From Wuchereria bancrofti (taxonomy: Eukaryota > Nematoda > Chromadorea > Rhabditida > Onchocercidae): a stretch of 64,000 nucleotides of DNA. Shown in pieces: positions 19,176 to 32,000 of this stretch; positions within the stretch are counted from its first letter, which is position 1, and each line of letters begins with the position of its first letter. The DNA lies in NCBI GenBank assembly GCA_005281725.1, contig SSBO01000008.1:1240001-1304000 (forward strand), written 5' to 3'. Made by a program: the position numbers and the translations under genes. A model generated the notes under the pieces. It saw only the letters and a list, made by a program, of their open reading frames with translations, was not told the origin of the DNA and made no database searches.

Positions 19176-22100
19176 GCGTCAGCGATGATTTAAAAGCAGA
19201 CGTAATTCAATGTTTCCGTTCTAATCAATATTTAATTCAATTCAATTTTTGAATTTGTGTGACCTAATTTTTGCAACTCCTAGCAATCAATTTTTATTCT
19301 CTCTTTTTTTTTTACTATTTCAAACAAAATTTAATATTATTAAAAATTAAATTATTTCTTTTTTGCAAAAAAATTACCTAATACATCAACATATATATAT
19401 AAAAAAAAGAAAATATATTTTTGTTTTTTTTTCTTTTATTCTATTATCCATTTTGTTACTTCTTCATTCCTGCATTTAATTATTGTCACTGCATCACATC
19501 CATGAATGATCACACTTTCAGGGTCACAAAGGTCATTTTATCCCAATCCTTTTCAAATAAATATTCCTTCCAATTCAATGACCTCATTTAGCTCTGTACA
19601 TTACTTTACTTTTGCTGCACCACTATAACAATTATTAATTCTAATTTCACTTATTATTCCTTCGTCTTCTTTAATAATTATTCTTTCATTTATTTCTGAT
19701 ATAATTTTAAATGAGTAAATGTTTACATTTAGCCAAATAAACAAATAATCATTGAATATTTTACAGAGAAATATAAAAGCATGTTTGAAATTATAATATA
19801 AATATATTAATAATTTTAAATTAAATTTCTTAATTTTCGTTTATCCGAGAAAAAAAACGAAACGATGAAAAAAATTTATGGATACTAACTAATAATAAGT
19901 AAATTTTTGATTATTTGCACTCAAATTTTCAATTAGAAATAATTATAATATAAAATATAATTTTAGATTAAATATGCAATGCAAATTCGTTGGATATTGC
20001 TTGAATGATAAGATTAAATATTGGTGAAATAACATTTAAAGTAACAAACATAACAAATATTGCTTTTTTGAAAGAAAAAAAAAATTATTTAGATTAATCG
20101 GAAGATAATTCTTGATTTGATCGTTGTTTCAGATCAAAATTACTTTCAATTAAATTATTTTTAGCAACCAATTTTTCTTTAATTTTGCAAAATTTCCAAA
20201 AAAAAAAAAAACGTCTTAAATTTGATCAAATTTATTGATATAGCAGCTTGTTATTTCTTTTTCTTTAGAAATTCAAGTATTTCTAATTTCAGTTTTCATT
20301 TTTTGAAAACACATTGTGAAAGTAAAATAGAATATTAATAAATGCAGTGGTTATAAGCATAAGATATACATATATATTTTAATAAAAATCCAATTATAAA
20401 TTTTGATATTTCCAAATACACTCTTTTTTTTTATTTTTATAAAGTATTTTTTTGGTTTTTAGTTGTTTCTTAATTTATTTTTTTATTTTTAAATCAAAAT
20501 TTCCACTTTTTAAGGGTGACATTTTGTTTTTATTCAATTACAACAATATGTGCAAAGAATCGTACAAAAATGTTTTTTTATTTAAATTTTTCTGTAAAGG
20601 AAAATGTTTACTGATATAAAGTTTAATTGAGTTTAGAGTTAAGTAATATTTGAGTTAAATTTTATTTATTTCTTTGCATTATGTTAAATCAACAGATTAA
20701 AGCATTTTGCTCGTTCTTTTTTTCAACCAAAAATAAAAATTTAGATTTTAAAAAAATTAGAATTTTTTCTGAAGCTTGATCATCACGTATAATTCACGTG
20801 CTTTATTGAGTTAAATTTTATTTATATTTACTGATACAAAGTTTAATTGAGTCAAATTTCATTAAGCACTTTGCAAAAATTAATTAGCGGTTTCAAACAT
20901 AGAAAAGTTTGGAAATTTAGTTAAAATAAAGTTTTCTGACCATAATTGTTGGATTAAATGTCATAAAATGAAATTAAACAAATTATCCTTTTATAACTTT
21001 TCTAATTAGGATTAAATGATCCAACGGAAAACTAAAAAACTGATTTTCTTGTCATTCTGTTGGAATAATTTTAATAAAATTTATACTTTGACATTTAACG
21101 TGCAGTTCAAGAAATAATTTAATTTCCAAAATTCAATTTTTTCCTTATTTAACTTTTTTTCTTCTAAAGTATTTGATGTGAACTGAAACTAATTTACATT
21201 TAGTAAAAAAAATTTTCAAATGTTGATAAAGTGTTATCTTAGTTAATAAATGTATATTTTAAAAAAATTAAAATGAGCTGCAATCGATTGAAACAATGAA
21301 AATGATGAAAATCAAAAATAAGAAAGCTATTAATTATTTTGAAATGTTGGATTTGAAATTTTTGGAATGAAAATTCCTGCTGAAGATTTATCAAAGTTTA
21401 AATTTTTGCTATGTTTTAGCAAAATTATTGTTAAATAAAATGTACTTTTTTCCTTTTTTATTTGTTAATCAAATTATTCCGATTATCATAAAATTTAATG
21501 AAAAAAAGAAAAGCCATCTTGAAATATGAAGAATTTAATATTTTGTCAAAATTTTAAAAAAAGAAAATGATAACTTTTTTTAGAGTTACTAAAACAAAAA
21601 AAAGTGAGTAGAAAATGATCAAAATTTGAAATTAAAAATAAAAAGAAGGAAGTTTGCTGACAAAAAAAAAAGTTTTAAAATCAATATCAAATAATTTTTA
21701 TATGTTTTTCAGGTTTTTTTTTTCATTTTTTTCACCAAATGTAAATTTGAAATAAAGTTGAAAAAAAAAAACGAAATTCTTCTTTTTTACAAACATAACC
21801 TATTAAAGGATTGACGATGTCGCAGATGGTAGCAAAGTAAACAAAAAAAAAATGATTTGAAACAGCGACCACAGTGCCAGCTGTTGTCTATCAATTTTAC
21901 TGATTAATTTTTTAGCTGATATAAACCGGATAGACTAATATATTAGATTAAAAGTTTAATTCACACGTATAACCAGTTTTCCGGATTTATTTATTAACAT
22001 TTTTTCAAAACTTGATTTGCTCATATGCCAGTTCTTATCATTGCCATCATACAAGGCGATTTTATGAAATCTTCTTGGTTTTAAAATTGTGGACAAATCG

Positions 22101-22277
22101 ATAAATTCGATAAAAAATTTTTTTTTATCTTGCAATATTCGTTGTTGTATTAAATTTCATAAAATGAAAGTGAATAAATAGTTTATTTTTCATAATAGTT
22201 CTAAAATTAATTCAAATTATCCGGCAGAAAACTGTTTTGCTTATCTTTCTTTTAAAGCAATTTTAACAAGTTGCGCT

Positions 22278-22392
22278 AATAATAATAATAATAAATCATT
22301 ATTTTGTACTACTAATCCGTAACTATTATTGTTATTATTATCAATTGTTATAATTAATTATCATTATTAATTATTACTATTACTCATATTTT
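22278..22392 (+). repeat. AAT/ATT trinucleotide-rich block
   Basis: AATAATAATAATAA followed 40-60 bases later by TTATTGTTATTATTATC. The two parts are roughly complementary and could fold on each other. Confidence 0.6.
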
Positions 22393-22786
22393 TAAATTTT
22401 TCATTATAATTTGGAGGAAAATCATCTAGTTAAATAGTTCATTTAATTTCAGTCAAATCTTCGAATTGTCTCAGAGAAGCTTCTTTTCTTCGTCGTTTTA
22501 AACATTTATTTTAAAACATACTTAAAATATATGCAAACACACTCATATTTATGCTACTAATTTGATTATAATTGTGTAATTCAGATAATTCGTTGCTTAT
22601 CAGTTCTCATTTATACACATTTATATGCTTATCACTTTCTTTCTTATCATTTAACAATTCGTCTTCTCATATTCATCTTTTTCATTAGTAACAAAATCAT
22701 ATTGTATACGACAAATCTTTTATTTTTATCATTTTATGAAGTAAAATAATCAACCAGCAAATTTGACAGACACATTTTGAAATTGT

Positions 22787-23150
22787 TTGATGGATGGGAG
22801 TGACAATTCGTCTTTCTCTCGCACAAACCATCACCTCACCGGGGTTTCCAGCATTTGTCACCATGTCCTCGTCACCTTCAAATCACCACCTTTTTCCGCC
22901 TTCTTTCTTGTAACCCTGCTTATCCCTCTCTCTCACTCCTCTCCACTCATCTCTTTATCCTCCTCTCATATTTCTTCTTTTGATCACCTGAATGCTCCGG
23001 TTGCTCCACCCTAGAACACATGTCCAAGTGTCACCTTCTTTGTGACCTGTCCACCATATATACCTCGCATTCAAATTCTTTTAACTTTTCTTATCATTCG
23101 TTCCGATCCATATAACTCCTTTGCGGGACACTAAATGCTAAAAGGATTGG
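22787..23150 (+). other. GC-richer pyrimidine-rich island upstream of the semaphorin
   Basis: This 360-base block differs sharply from the surrounding AT-rich DNA. It has dense CT/CAC/TCC tracts and several GTCACC or GGTGAC motifs, including GTCACC...TTTGTGAC as an inverted pair near 23029-23050. An open frame of 75 codons on + is Ser/Pro/His-rich low complexity and resembles no family. It lies about 3 kb before the semaphorin ATG. A promoter, an enhancer or an untranslated exon are all possible; I cannot tell which. Confidence 0.45.
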
Positions 23151-25954
23151 TTAACTAACTACCCGCAAACAATGCGACAGATAAGGACAGTAAATGGTGA
23201 CAAATATTGCTTATTAATTGTTCTAATTAATGATAACAATCTTAGTATCATACTGTATCGATGATACTCTAATTTTGATAACCAATTCTAATATTAGTAT
23301 CATTCCCTTTTCTGTTTTCTTTTTTTTGCTGTTATTGTTGTTGTAAAAAGTTAACATAATTTCCTTCCTTTTAATTCCATCTTTTAAAGCAATGAACTTA
23401 AATCAATAAAGTAAATAATAATAATAATTTGGTCATTCAATTTCTGTTTTGAAACTTATTTTTCATGAAAAAATTTTTTTCCTTTCAAAAAAGTGTTAAT
23501 ATATAGTATTAATGCTAAAGATTTGATTTATTTAATGAGATGAAATGAGATATAATAAAAAGTTTGTGAATGTTTAAATCATAATGAAATTAAAGACTAA
23601 AGGTTAAAGAACAAAATGATGAAATCATTTCTTTTTTTTCAGTAATCCATGCTGCTACTATTAGATTTTAGCATTTTCGGGATGCAACTGATTGCAGTTT
23701 GCAGCTTAATTGATATTGCATTATAAATTAGTTTTATTAAAATAATTGGATGCAACTTCTTCAGTATTACTGCAAAAATTTGACTTTGAAAATAATTGCT
23801 AGAAAATTTTATATCATAATTAAATTTCAAAATTGATTAAATAAAGGAAGCAAAACAAGCTTTTTATTTCTACGATGTCGAAATTTATTAAATATTTTAG
23901 ATAATTTAGTAAATAAAACAGCAAAGAGAATAAAATAAGAATTTTTTGATTGGCAAAATTTTTTTTAAAAAATTTGTTCAAAATATGTGACTGTCAAATT
24001 AATTAATAGTTTACATTTAGGGAAAAAATAACTTATATTTAATAACTGAATATTAGAAATACTAAAATTTTCTGATTCATTTTTTTCTTCCATATAGCAA
24101 TTGATGGATTCTTTTTTCATACTCAAAAATGTTTTTTTTTTTTTAAATTTACATTCAAAAGTTTTGCGCGATTATTTAATCAATTAATTATTAAATATTA
24201 CTAATGAGAAAGTGAAAAAATTTTAAACCTAAAAAAGTAGGAGAAAATTGGATGAAATTGCTGCGATTGTTTGCCTTGTTTAAACAAATATTTTAGATGG
24301 ACAAATAGCACTCATTCGCTATGAAATAAAATAAAATAAAAAAATCAATTTCAATTCATATTAATTCATTTATTTCCAAATTTAAATTATATAACTGATT
24401 TTGTAACTATATATTATTACTATAAATGTAATAAAAGATTCTTCTTTATATTATGAAATGTTTACAGATATTTTATTGATTATTCTTTTCTTGCTTTTAT
24501 TAATTTTCATTTTTATTTCTTACTTAATTACTTATTTCATGTATTTTTTTTATGCATGGCTTATTTTTCTTTTAAAAATTGCTTTTTACCAACAAAAGCT
24601 TTTTTGACGATTCTAGTAATTATCAAATATTGAATTTTTATGATTCAAAAGGCTTTGCTGAAGAAAATTTGAAAAGAACATGTGAACAGAATTTAAAATT
24701 TATATTTTTTCTTTTGTTATAATTTATTCAAAAATATGTTATGTGTTAGTAATTCAAGTTAAAATCACTTTTTGAGGGAAAAATTCAATTATATTATTAT
24801 TTTTATTTTTTAAACAAAAATGGCAAATATTTCATTTCTTAATTTATTCATTTTTCGTTTTTTTCTTTTTGTTCATTTTCCTTTATGTTTTATTATATTT
24901 ATAAATATACAATCAAATAATTTCAAAAAGAAACAGTGAACACTTAACTTTTTCTTTTTTTTTCTGCACCAATTTCAAACTACAAACAACTATTCATTCA
25001 TTTAATATTAATAATTCAATTTCAAGCAAATATTTGTCATTTCATTTGTTGACAATTGCAAATTTCTACTATTGTCACTTTTATATAACATTCTCCGTGT
25101 TGAATAGTAATAATAATTATGTTATATGTTACAATTTAGTACTTGAATCAATAAGTATATTTTTATTATGATAATAAATAAGTAACAATTTCATTGGATC
25201 TTTCTTTCGTTTCCTAAATTTTTGCAAAATTAAATTAAACTATTGTAAAATTACCAATCTAATTTAATTATGTGATCTGATCTGTTGACATATATATATG
25301 CAATAAGCAATGATATAAATAAATTGTAAACATAATTTGATGTATTAACTAAAAATCATTGAACATTCCGGATCAGGAATGCTTATTTAACCGAGTGATT
25401 GTTAGGAGTTTTGCCGGATATTGTTGTATGACTTTCAGTTCCGTTTTTAGCTCAATCACAGATTAATATTTAACTGGAAATGTTGACATGAGCGAATCGC
25501 TGATAATCACTTCCTGCAAGAAAAAATGATAATAACATGTAATAATATAGATAATAAGGAATGATAATAATGACAATAAAGAGACAATAAAAATATTTAA
25601 ATTTGTAGGAAACGAATAAGTTCAAGTTTTCAATTTCCGATATCTTAAAAATCAACAATTTAGTTTATCAAATCACTTCATAACTCAATGTTTGTGTAAC
25701 TTTAATCCCTCCAAAAGTGACAATTATTTATTTATTTTCGACAATCATAAACGACATTGTGTAATAAAATAAATTAAATTCTTAGGAAAAATAAACAAAT
25801 GTGGTTATTAGTCAATTTAAAGTTATGTTTAGATTTTAAATATTTCTTCGTATTTTCTCTATGAAACACTTTTTCGTACTATTTTATTGTTTTATCTTAT
25901 TTAAAAGATTATTTAAATCATTTATTTTAATTCTTTTTTATCGATTGAAATATT

Positions 25955-26009
25955 TTTGTTTTATAGAAAAATGCATTAATGGATAAATGATTGTACATCG
26001 AAATTCTCG
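25955..26009 (+). promoter_or_regulatory. Probable splice or trans-splice acceptor before the semaphorin start
   Basis: TTTTTGTTTTATAG ends at 25966, 43 bases before the ATG at 26010. An in-frame TAA at 25977-25979 separates it from the ATG, so the intervening bases are 5' UTR. Either a spliced leader or an upstream non-coding exon would join here. Confidence 0.5.
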
Positions 26010-29000
26010 ATGCATCCCGAAATATTCTATTCATTTCTCGTATGGTTGCTTGAGTCCGTACTAATAATTGCTGAATTGATTACTGATAATGATAATATTA
26101 TCAGTTATAATGACGGATATATCAGTCAACCAGTCAAGATCTCATTATTTAATGGTTAGTCAGTTTTCTTTTTCCTTTTAAAAATTTTCATTTCTTTTTC
26201 AGATTAAAATTTATTTCTAACTCAATCAGAATTTATTTTCTTCATTCCTTCATTCCATTTCAGTATAATTTAATACAGATATCAATATTTGTTAATTAAT
26301 TTGATATATAAATACATTTTGTCTGCGATAAAATAATGCAATATTTGAATTTAAATATTAATTTATTCTAAAACATAAAAAGTTGTAAATTTAAAATATA
26401 ATATTTTTATGTTTCATTGAAAAAAAATAAATTCGTGCAAAAAATTTTCAATTATTTCCAACAGATATTTCATTTCTTTTCGTTTGATACTTTCTATATG
26501 CAAATTTTTTAATGCAAAATAAATGAATTATATAATTTGTTAGAAATCTTTCTGTGAAGTCTTTTCATTGTGTGAAATTATTTTAAATTCGCATGTATGA
26601 CGCATTTTCAAATTTCGCATTTTCGGGTTTTCTTTGTATCGCTTTTTACTTATTATTTTAATTTTCATTTTTTAAAAAATTAAATAAAAGTTATGGATGT
26701 TATGAAATTTTCAAAACAACTTTTCTCTTTCTTTTTTCCTTTCGATGTTTGCCACAAAAAAAAAGAAAACGAAAAGGAAAAAAAAACATTTCTAGATGTG
26801 AAATTTTTGAAAATTAATTTATTTGATGTGAATTTTTACGCAAACTTCAAATTTCATTTTAAATAAATAAACAAACTTTTTTTTTCTATTATAAATATTT
26901 AAGAAGAAAATTCATAATTCATGTAAACGGTTCATTCATTCATTCATTCATTTCTTCCTCAATTGCCACTATTATTATCTTTTAATATGTGTGTGTCTGT
27001 CTGTGTGTGTATGTGTGTATGTGTGTGTGTATGTGTGTATGTGTGTGTGTATGTGTGTGTTTATACATAAGTATTATTGAATTTTATGAAATTGAATGAG
27101 GTCGAATAACATTGTCAAAATATGGGGAACAGTAAGAAATTAGGTGTATGTATATGTGTGTATGTGTCTGTCTGTGTACGTGTGTGTATGTGTCTGTGTG
27201 TGTGTGTCTGTAAATTCATATTATATGAGCTAATTACCATTTAAAAATTCTTACAATAATAATTTCTTGCAGTTATAGATTATAAAAACAATTATAGATT
27301 ATTTAGATATTTAAATAATCGATAATTGTTAATTTAAATTATTACTCAACTAATTATTTATTTAAAAAAAAAAAAGAATTTTTTGCTGTAAAATATTTGA
27401 ATGAAATAAATGAATAATTTATTAGTTAGTAGATGAGGTGACATAATCATGTCACCTTTTTCATTTCATATCCATTATTCCAATTCGATAAGTGCAATCT
27501 TCGTTTTCTTCCTGAAATGAAATTTGAAATGGTCACTTATTGAATTGTTAAATTTCGTTAAAAACATTAATGTAATGCATTAAATAGAAAAGATCATAAT
27601 TGAAACGAAAAAATTATTTCAAATTTCATAATATAATACTTCCTCATTATTATTATTACTATTATTGTTATTATTACTATTATTATTATTATTACTATTA
27701 TTATTATTACTATTATTATTATTACTCATTATCACCGTTTATTATTATTAATTATGATCATTATTAATTATTATCACAACAATTTTTATCAACATTATTT
27801 ACTGCTATTGTTATTACTGGTTGTTATTACTATTACTGTTAATTACCAATCTTAATTATAATATTATTATTATCATTCACTATTATCATTATTATTACTA
27901 CTGTTATTGTCTATCATCGTTCTTTTTTCCTTTTCTTATTATTATTGCTATTATTATTATTAAACTATTATTATTATTAAAGATTAAATTAAGATTAATT
28001 TCAAGATTAAATTTATTGCTATTATTATTATTATTAAAAGATTAAATTAATAAAAACATTAAAATATCCACGAAGCATTATTATTGATATTATTTTTGGC
28101 ATTGTTTGCGCTACAAAATCTAAAAATCGAAAAAAAAAAACAATTTTTCCAATCGCAATGATTTTTTTAATTAAATTAATTTAAAAATTTGCGTTTGATA
28201 TTTTAATTGAAGCCTTTTTTTTGCCGGACTTTTATTGGATAAAAAAATAAGAGCAAAAAATAAAGGTCATTTGATTTTCAACTTTATGACCTTTCTATAA
28301 ATGACCTTCAAGCAAATTTCAGCTATAATTTACTGTAATTTCAATTACACTGTTCCTATTTCAGTACTGTACTAGACCTGAAATTCCATCTATTCATATT
28401 ATATTTTTTCCTAAATTTCAAAATTAGCCTAGACTTTTAAATTTTATAGAAATTTACCAAAAAATTAAAACTACAAATGTGATAGAATCCTTAACAGTAA
28501 TGCATTCATATAAACTATCAAACGCATATGAATATTTACGTACGCACATACACACGTACGTAACAGTAATTAGACAATTAATGTTTCTGAAGAAAAAGTA
28601 GAATGAAATATTTGTTTACAAGAAAAAAAATATTTAAATTTAAGGAAAAGAAATAAAATTTGCGAATAAGACAATACTTGCAGTAATTTATAGAATATGC
28701 TTGACGCTTCGTTGAAATTTAAACATTAGACTTAATGAAATTTAATTTTGTTAGATGCTACTGCCTAATTTTGAAAAAATTGCTCAATAAACTTTTTGAA
28801 ATTTGTTGAAAAGAGAAAACAAAAGTGAATTGTTATTGCCAAGAAATGAAGTTTTTTTTTTTTTTTGTGAGAAAGTGAAGGAAAGGAAGTTATCGATAAT
28901 TGAAATTAATTTAAAATTTAACATATTCGCTCCTTTTTTTTCTTCAATTATTAATTCTAATTTCAGTAAAAGGAAAAGAAAAAAAAAGACGCTAAGAAAG

Positions 29001-32000
29001 GTTTAATAGGTCCATTTATGCGCTTTAATTAAAAAGAAAATTTTCAATTTTTTCGTTTTTCCATTTTTCAATTCTTCCTAACGACCTTAAATTTATCGTT
29101 GTGTAAATATAAATTAGCAAATTTACTCTTTTCGAACTAATTATTCATTTGCATAACTTAATTATTTCAAGTGAAATTTGCAATTCTTTAGCATATAATT
29201 TTTAATTAAAATCAATTAATTTTTTTCGCATCTCATTTTTTAAATTTTAAAAAGAAAAAAAAAATATGCTAATCACTTTATTACCATTAATTATCATTTC
29301 GTATTTTGTATAGCGAAATTTTATTTGCAAATTTAGAATTTCATTTTTGGGTAATTTAAAATTTGTTAAATGAAATGGGTAAATATGGTGAGAAATGTTG
29401 AATTTTGCAAATCTTTTATTTGATAAAATATAGTGATAAGAATGGAATTGTTGAAATTTTACATCTTAAATGACCTGAAATATCGAAATTATGCGTTTTT
29501 ATTTCACAATTTTGTGATTCTCGAGAAATTAAGTTTGATCAGTGATAAAATGAGATAAAAGAAAAAGATGGAAGAGTGGAATGTTTGATAATTATTTGAA
29601 TTCAGTACAATACAGTAGCATTATACAAGTATTAGATATTATTGAGTAAGTAAGTAAGTATCAGTCCAAAATTCTAGGCTACTTCTAGCCTAATAACCTA
29701 AAATTACATTAACCAATTAGAGCCAACATTTCAAAAAAGAAAAAAAAATGAAAAACAAAAACAAAATCAACGTAATGTGTTACGATTATACATAAAATTT
29801 ATTTTCTTTTTTCTGTCTAAGCTAATTAGTAAATAAAAAAATGAGTGAAATTATTTTGGAAAAATTATTTGGCTAATAATTAAGTCCATTAAGCCAAAAA
29901 TATGCAAAAATTATAATATTGCAATGTGATAACGATAAAATTAATCAAGAAGTAGTGATAAGGTGATAAAGTGGTAAAATTAATGAATTTATCACATTAC
30001 TTTAAGATTTATAATTTATCTTAATTCTTATCATATTAATATGCTATTCATAATTGATTTGATAAAAGTGTTAATATGAAAAATTGATTATTTCTTGCAA
30101 ATATGTTATTTGTTTCGTTTCAAATTTAAAATTTAGATTAATATGGTACTTTTATTAATTATAATTTCATTGCATACGTTGTATATTCTTTTTGGATTCT
30201 CTTTTTTTTAAAGACAAAATAAGAATTTATAATTAGGATAAAAAACAAAAAAAAATAGGTTAAAATGCTATAAAATTCCAAATCATTGATTAATTTTATA
30301 AAATGTGATGTGCTGATGAAATCTGACATATTGTCCTCTTTTTTTTGTTGATTTGAAATTAACAAAAAAAAAAAAAAAAAAATAAAATTACAAAAATTAA
30401 AAGAGTTCCTTGACAAAAGAAATTAAAAAGGAAATAACAATTATTTTACCAATTATTTTATCATTTATTTAAATATTTCAACAAAAAGAAAAATAAACAA
30501 ATAAAAAAAAAACAAATGGAATATTTTGGAAAAGTAAAAGAAAAAACACACAAAATGGGAAAATGTGAATATAAAGTAAATGTTGGAAGTAAAATGTTGG
30601 AAAGTTCTTTTTTTTTAGATGATCAAAAGGTCAACTGGAATACAGCAAATGTATTTCTGTTGACCTTTTGAAGTTAATTAAAAAGACAAAAAGAATGGGA
30701 GAAATATGATAATAAATGAAAAAAATTTAACATAAATTGTCATAATGTTAAAAATTTTTAGAATGAGTCTTATTTTAATTAGAAATTAATTAAATAGCAA
30801 AATTCCCACTAATCTTTTATTATAGTATTATTTGTGAATTCATTCTTTAATTGAATCTTTAAAATTATTTTCATCATATTAGCATAATTAGAAAAGAAAA
30901 TACATAATGAAAAAGTGACATTGAATTTTTTTTTTTGGTAGAATGAAAGAAGTCGTAAAAATGTAATTACTCTTTACTTCATGCAAATTTTTTCTTTCTT
31001 TCTATTTAAAATAAAAAGAACAAAGAAAAAAATATTAACTTTGAAAATTTCTTTGTATTTTAATTTTATATTTGTAATGCATACTTTAAATGGAAAAAAG
31101 GAAGATTTAACTAACGTTAACTGATTGTCAAATTTTAATTGAATAAATTAAAATGAAAATTCTTGTTTGATAAGAAATTTATATTTTATTTGTGTTTGTC
31201 TTTTAATTGTAAAATATCTCGTGATTAAATGACAATAATTTAATGTCAAATAACAAATTGTTCATTGACAATAAAAATTATATTTTGCAATGACAATACA
31301 AATTTTTTCATAAACGATGAGTCATCAATTTTTTAAAGTTAAATTTGCACTGAGTAATTTAGAATTAACTTTTTTTTTTTTCTTCATTGAAATTATTCCA
31401 AAAGATCTAAAAAGAAGGGAAGGTCAAATGAGAATGCATCTTGTCAACCTTGCTAAAATGACATCTACCAATGACAATTTACAAGGTCATTCGGTCGGTT
31501 ATTGTGTATGCAATTTATAGTTTGTTCATTGGTCAATAAGCATTACTCTTTCGCTTCTTTGCTATGATATATTATCAGAGATATTATCAATATGATTATC
31601 TGAAACTGTAAGAAGTAGTTTGTTTTTTGATTACAGGTAAGATAAGGTATTGAACGGATGACATTGAATTTTTCCAAACACAAATTCAAATCGACTTGAA
31701 ATTTAGGACAGAAAATAAATCGTTAAAAAATCCTATAAAAAAAATCTACGAAAAAATAAAAATTGAAAATGCTAAAAAAAAAAAGAAATTAATGGATTTA
31801 ATGAAAGTGGAAAAGAATACAATAATTCCTCTTCAGAAAAATAAAATAAAATCAAGATTTTAATTTTTTTTTTTTGCTTTAATAAAAAGAATAATTAAAT
31901 AAGAAAGAAAGAAAGAAAAAGAATCTTTTTTGAAAAAAAAAGAAATAATGACGAGATGAATTGAAAATTTTAAAAAATTGAAAAATGAAAATTGGTCAAG

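Larger units (their letters stand above)
12293..25950. other. Long very AT-rich intergenic region between divergent nduf-6 and semaphorin
   Basis: About 13.7 kb with base composition clearly lower in GC than the flanking genes, full of A/T homopolymers and degenerate AAT, AAAT and GAT repeats. No open frame here resembles a protein; frames at 13932-14135, 16433-16690, 18428-18625 and 23639-23830 are low-complexity chance frames. One GC-richer pyrimidine tract (22787-23150) stands out. The region may carry semaphorin regulatory elements or an untranslated first exon. Confidence 0.6.

Noticed and set aside
22787..23014. Ser/Pro/His-rich 75-codon frame
   Set aside because: Low-complexity pyrimidine tract without protein family resemblance; treated as a possible regulatory island.
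27821..28045. Leu/Ile-rich open frame
   Set aside because: Produced by the TTA/ATT microsatellite.
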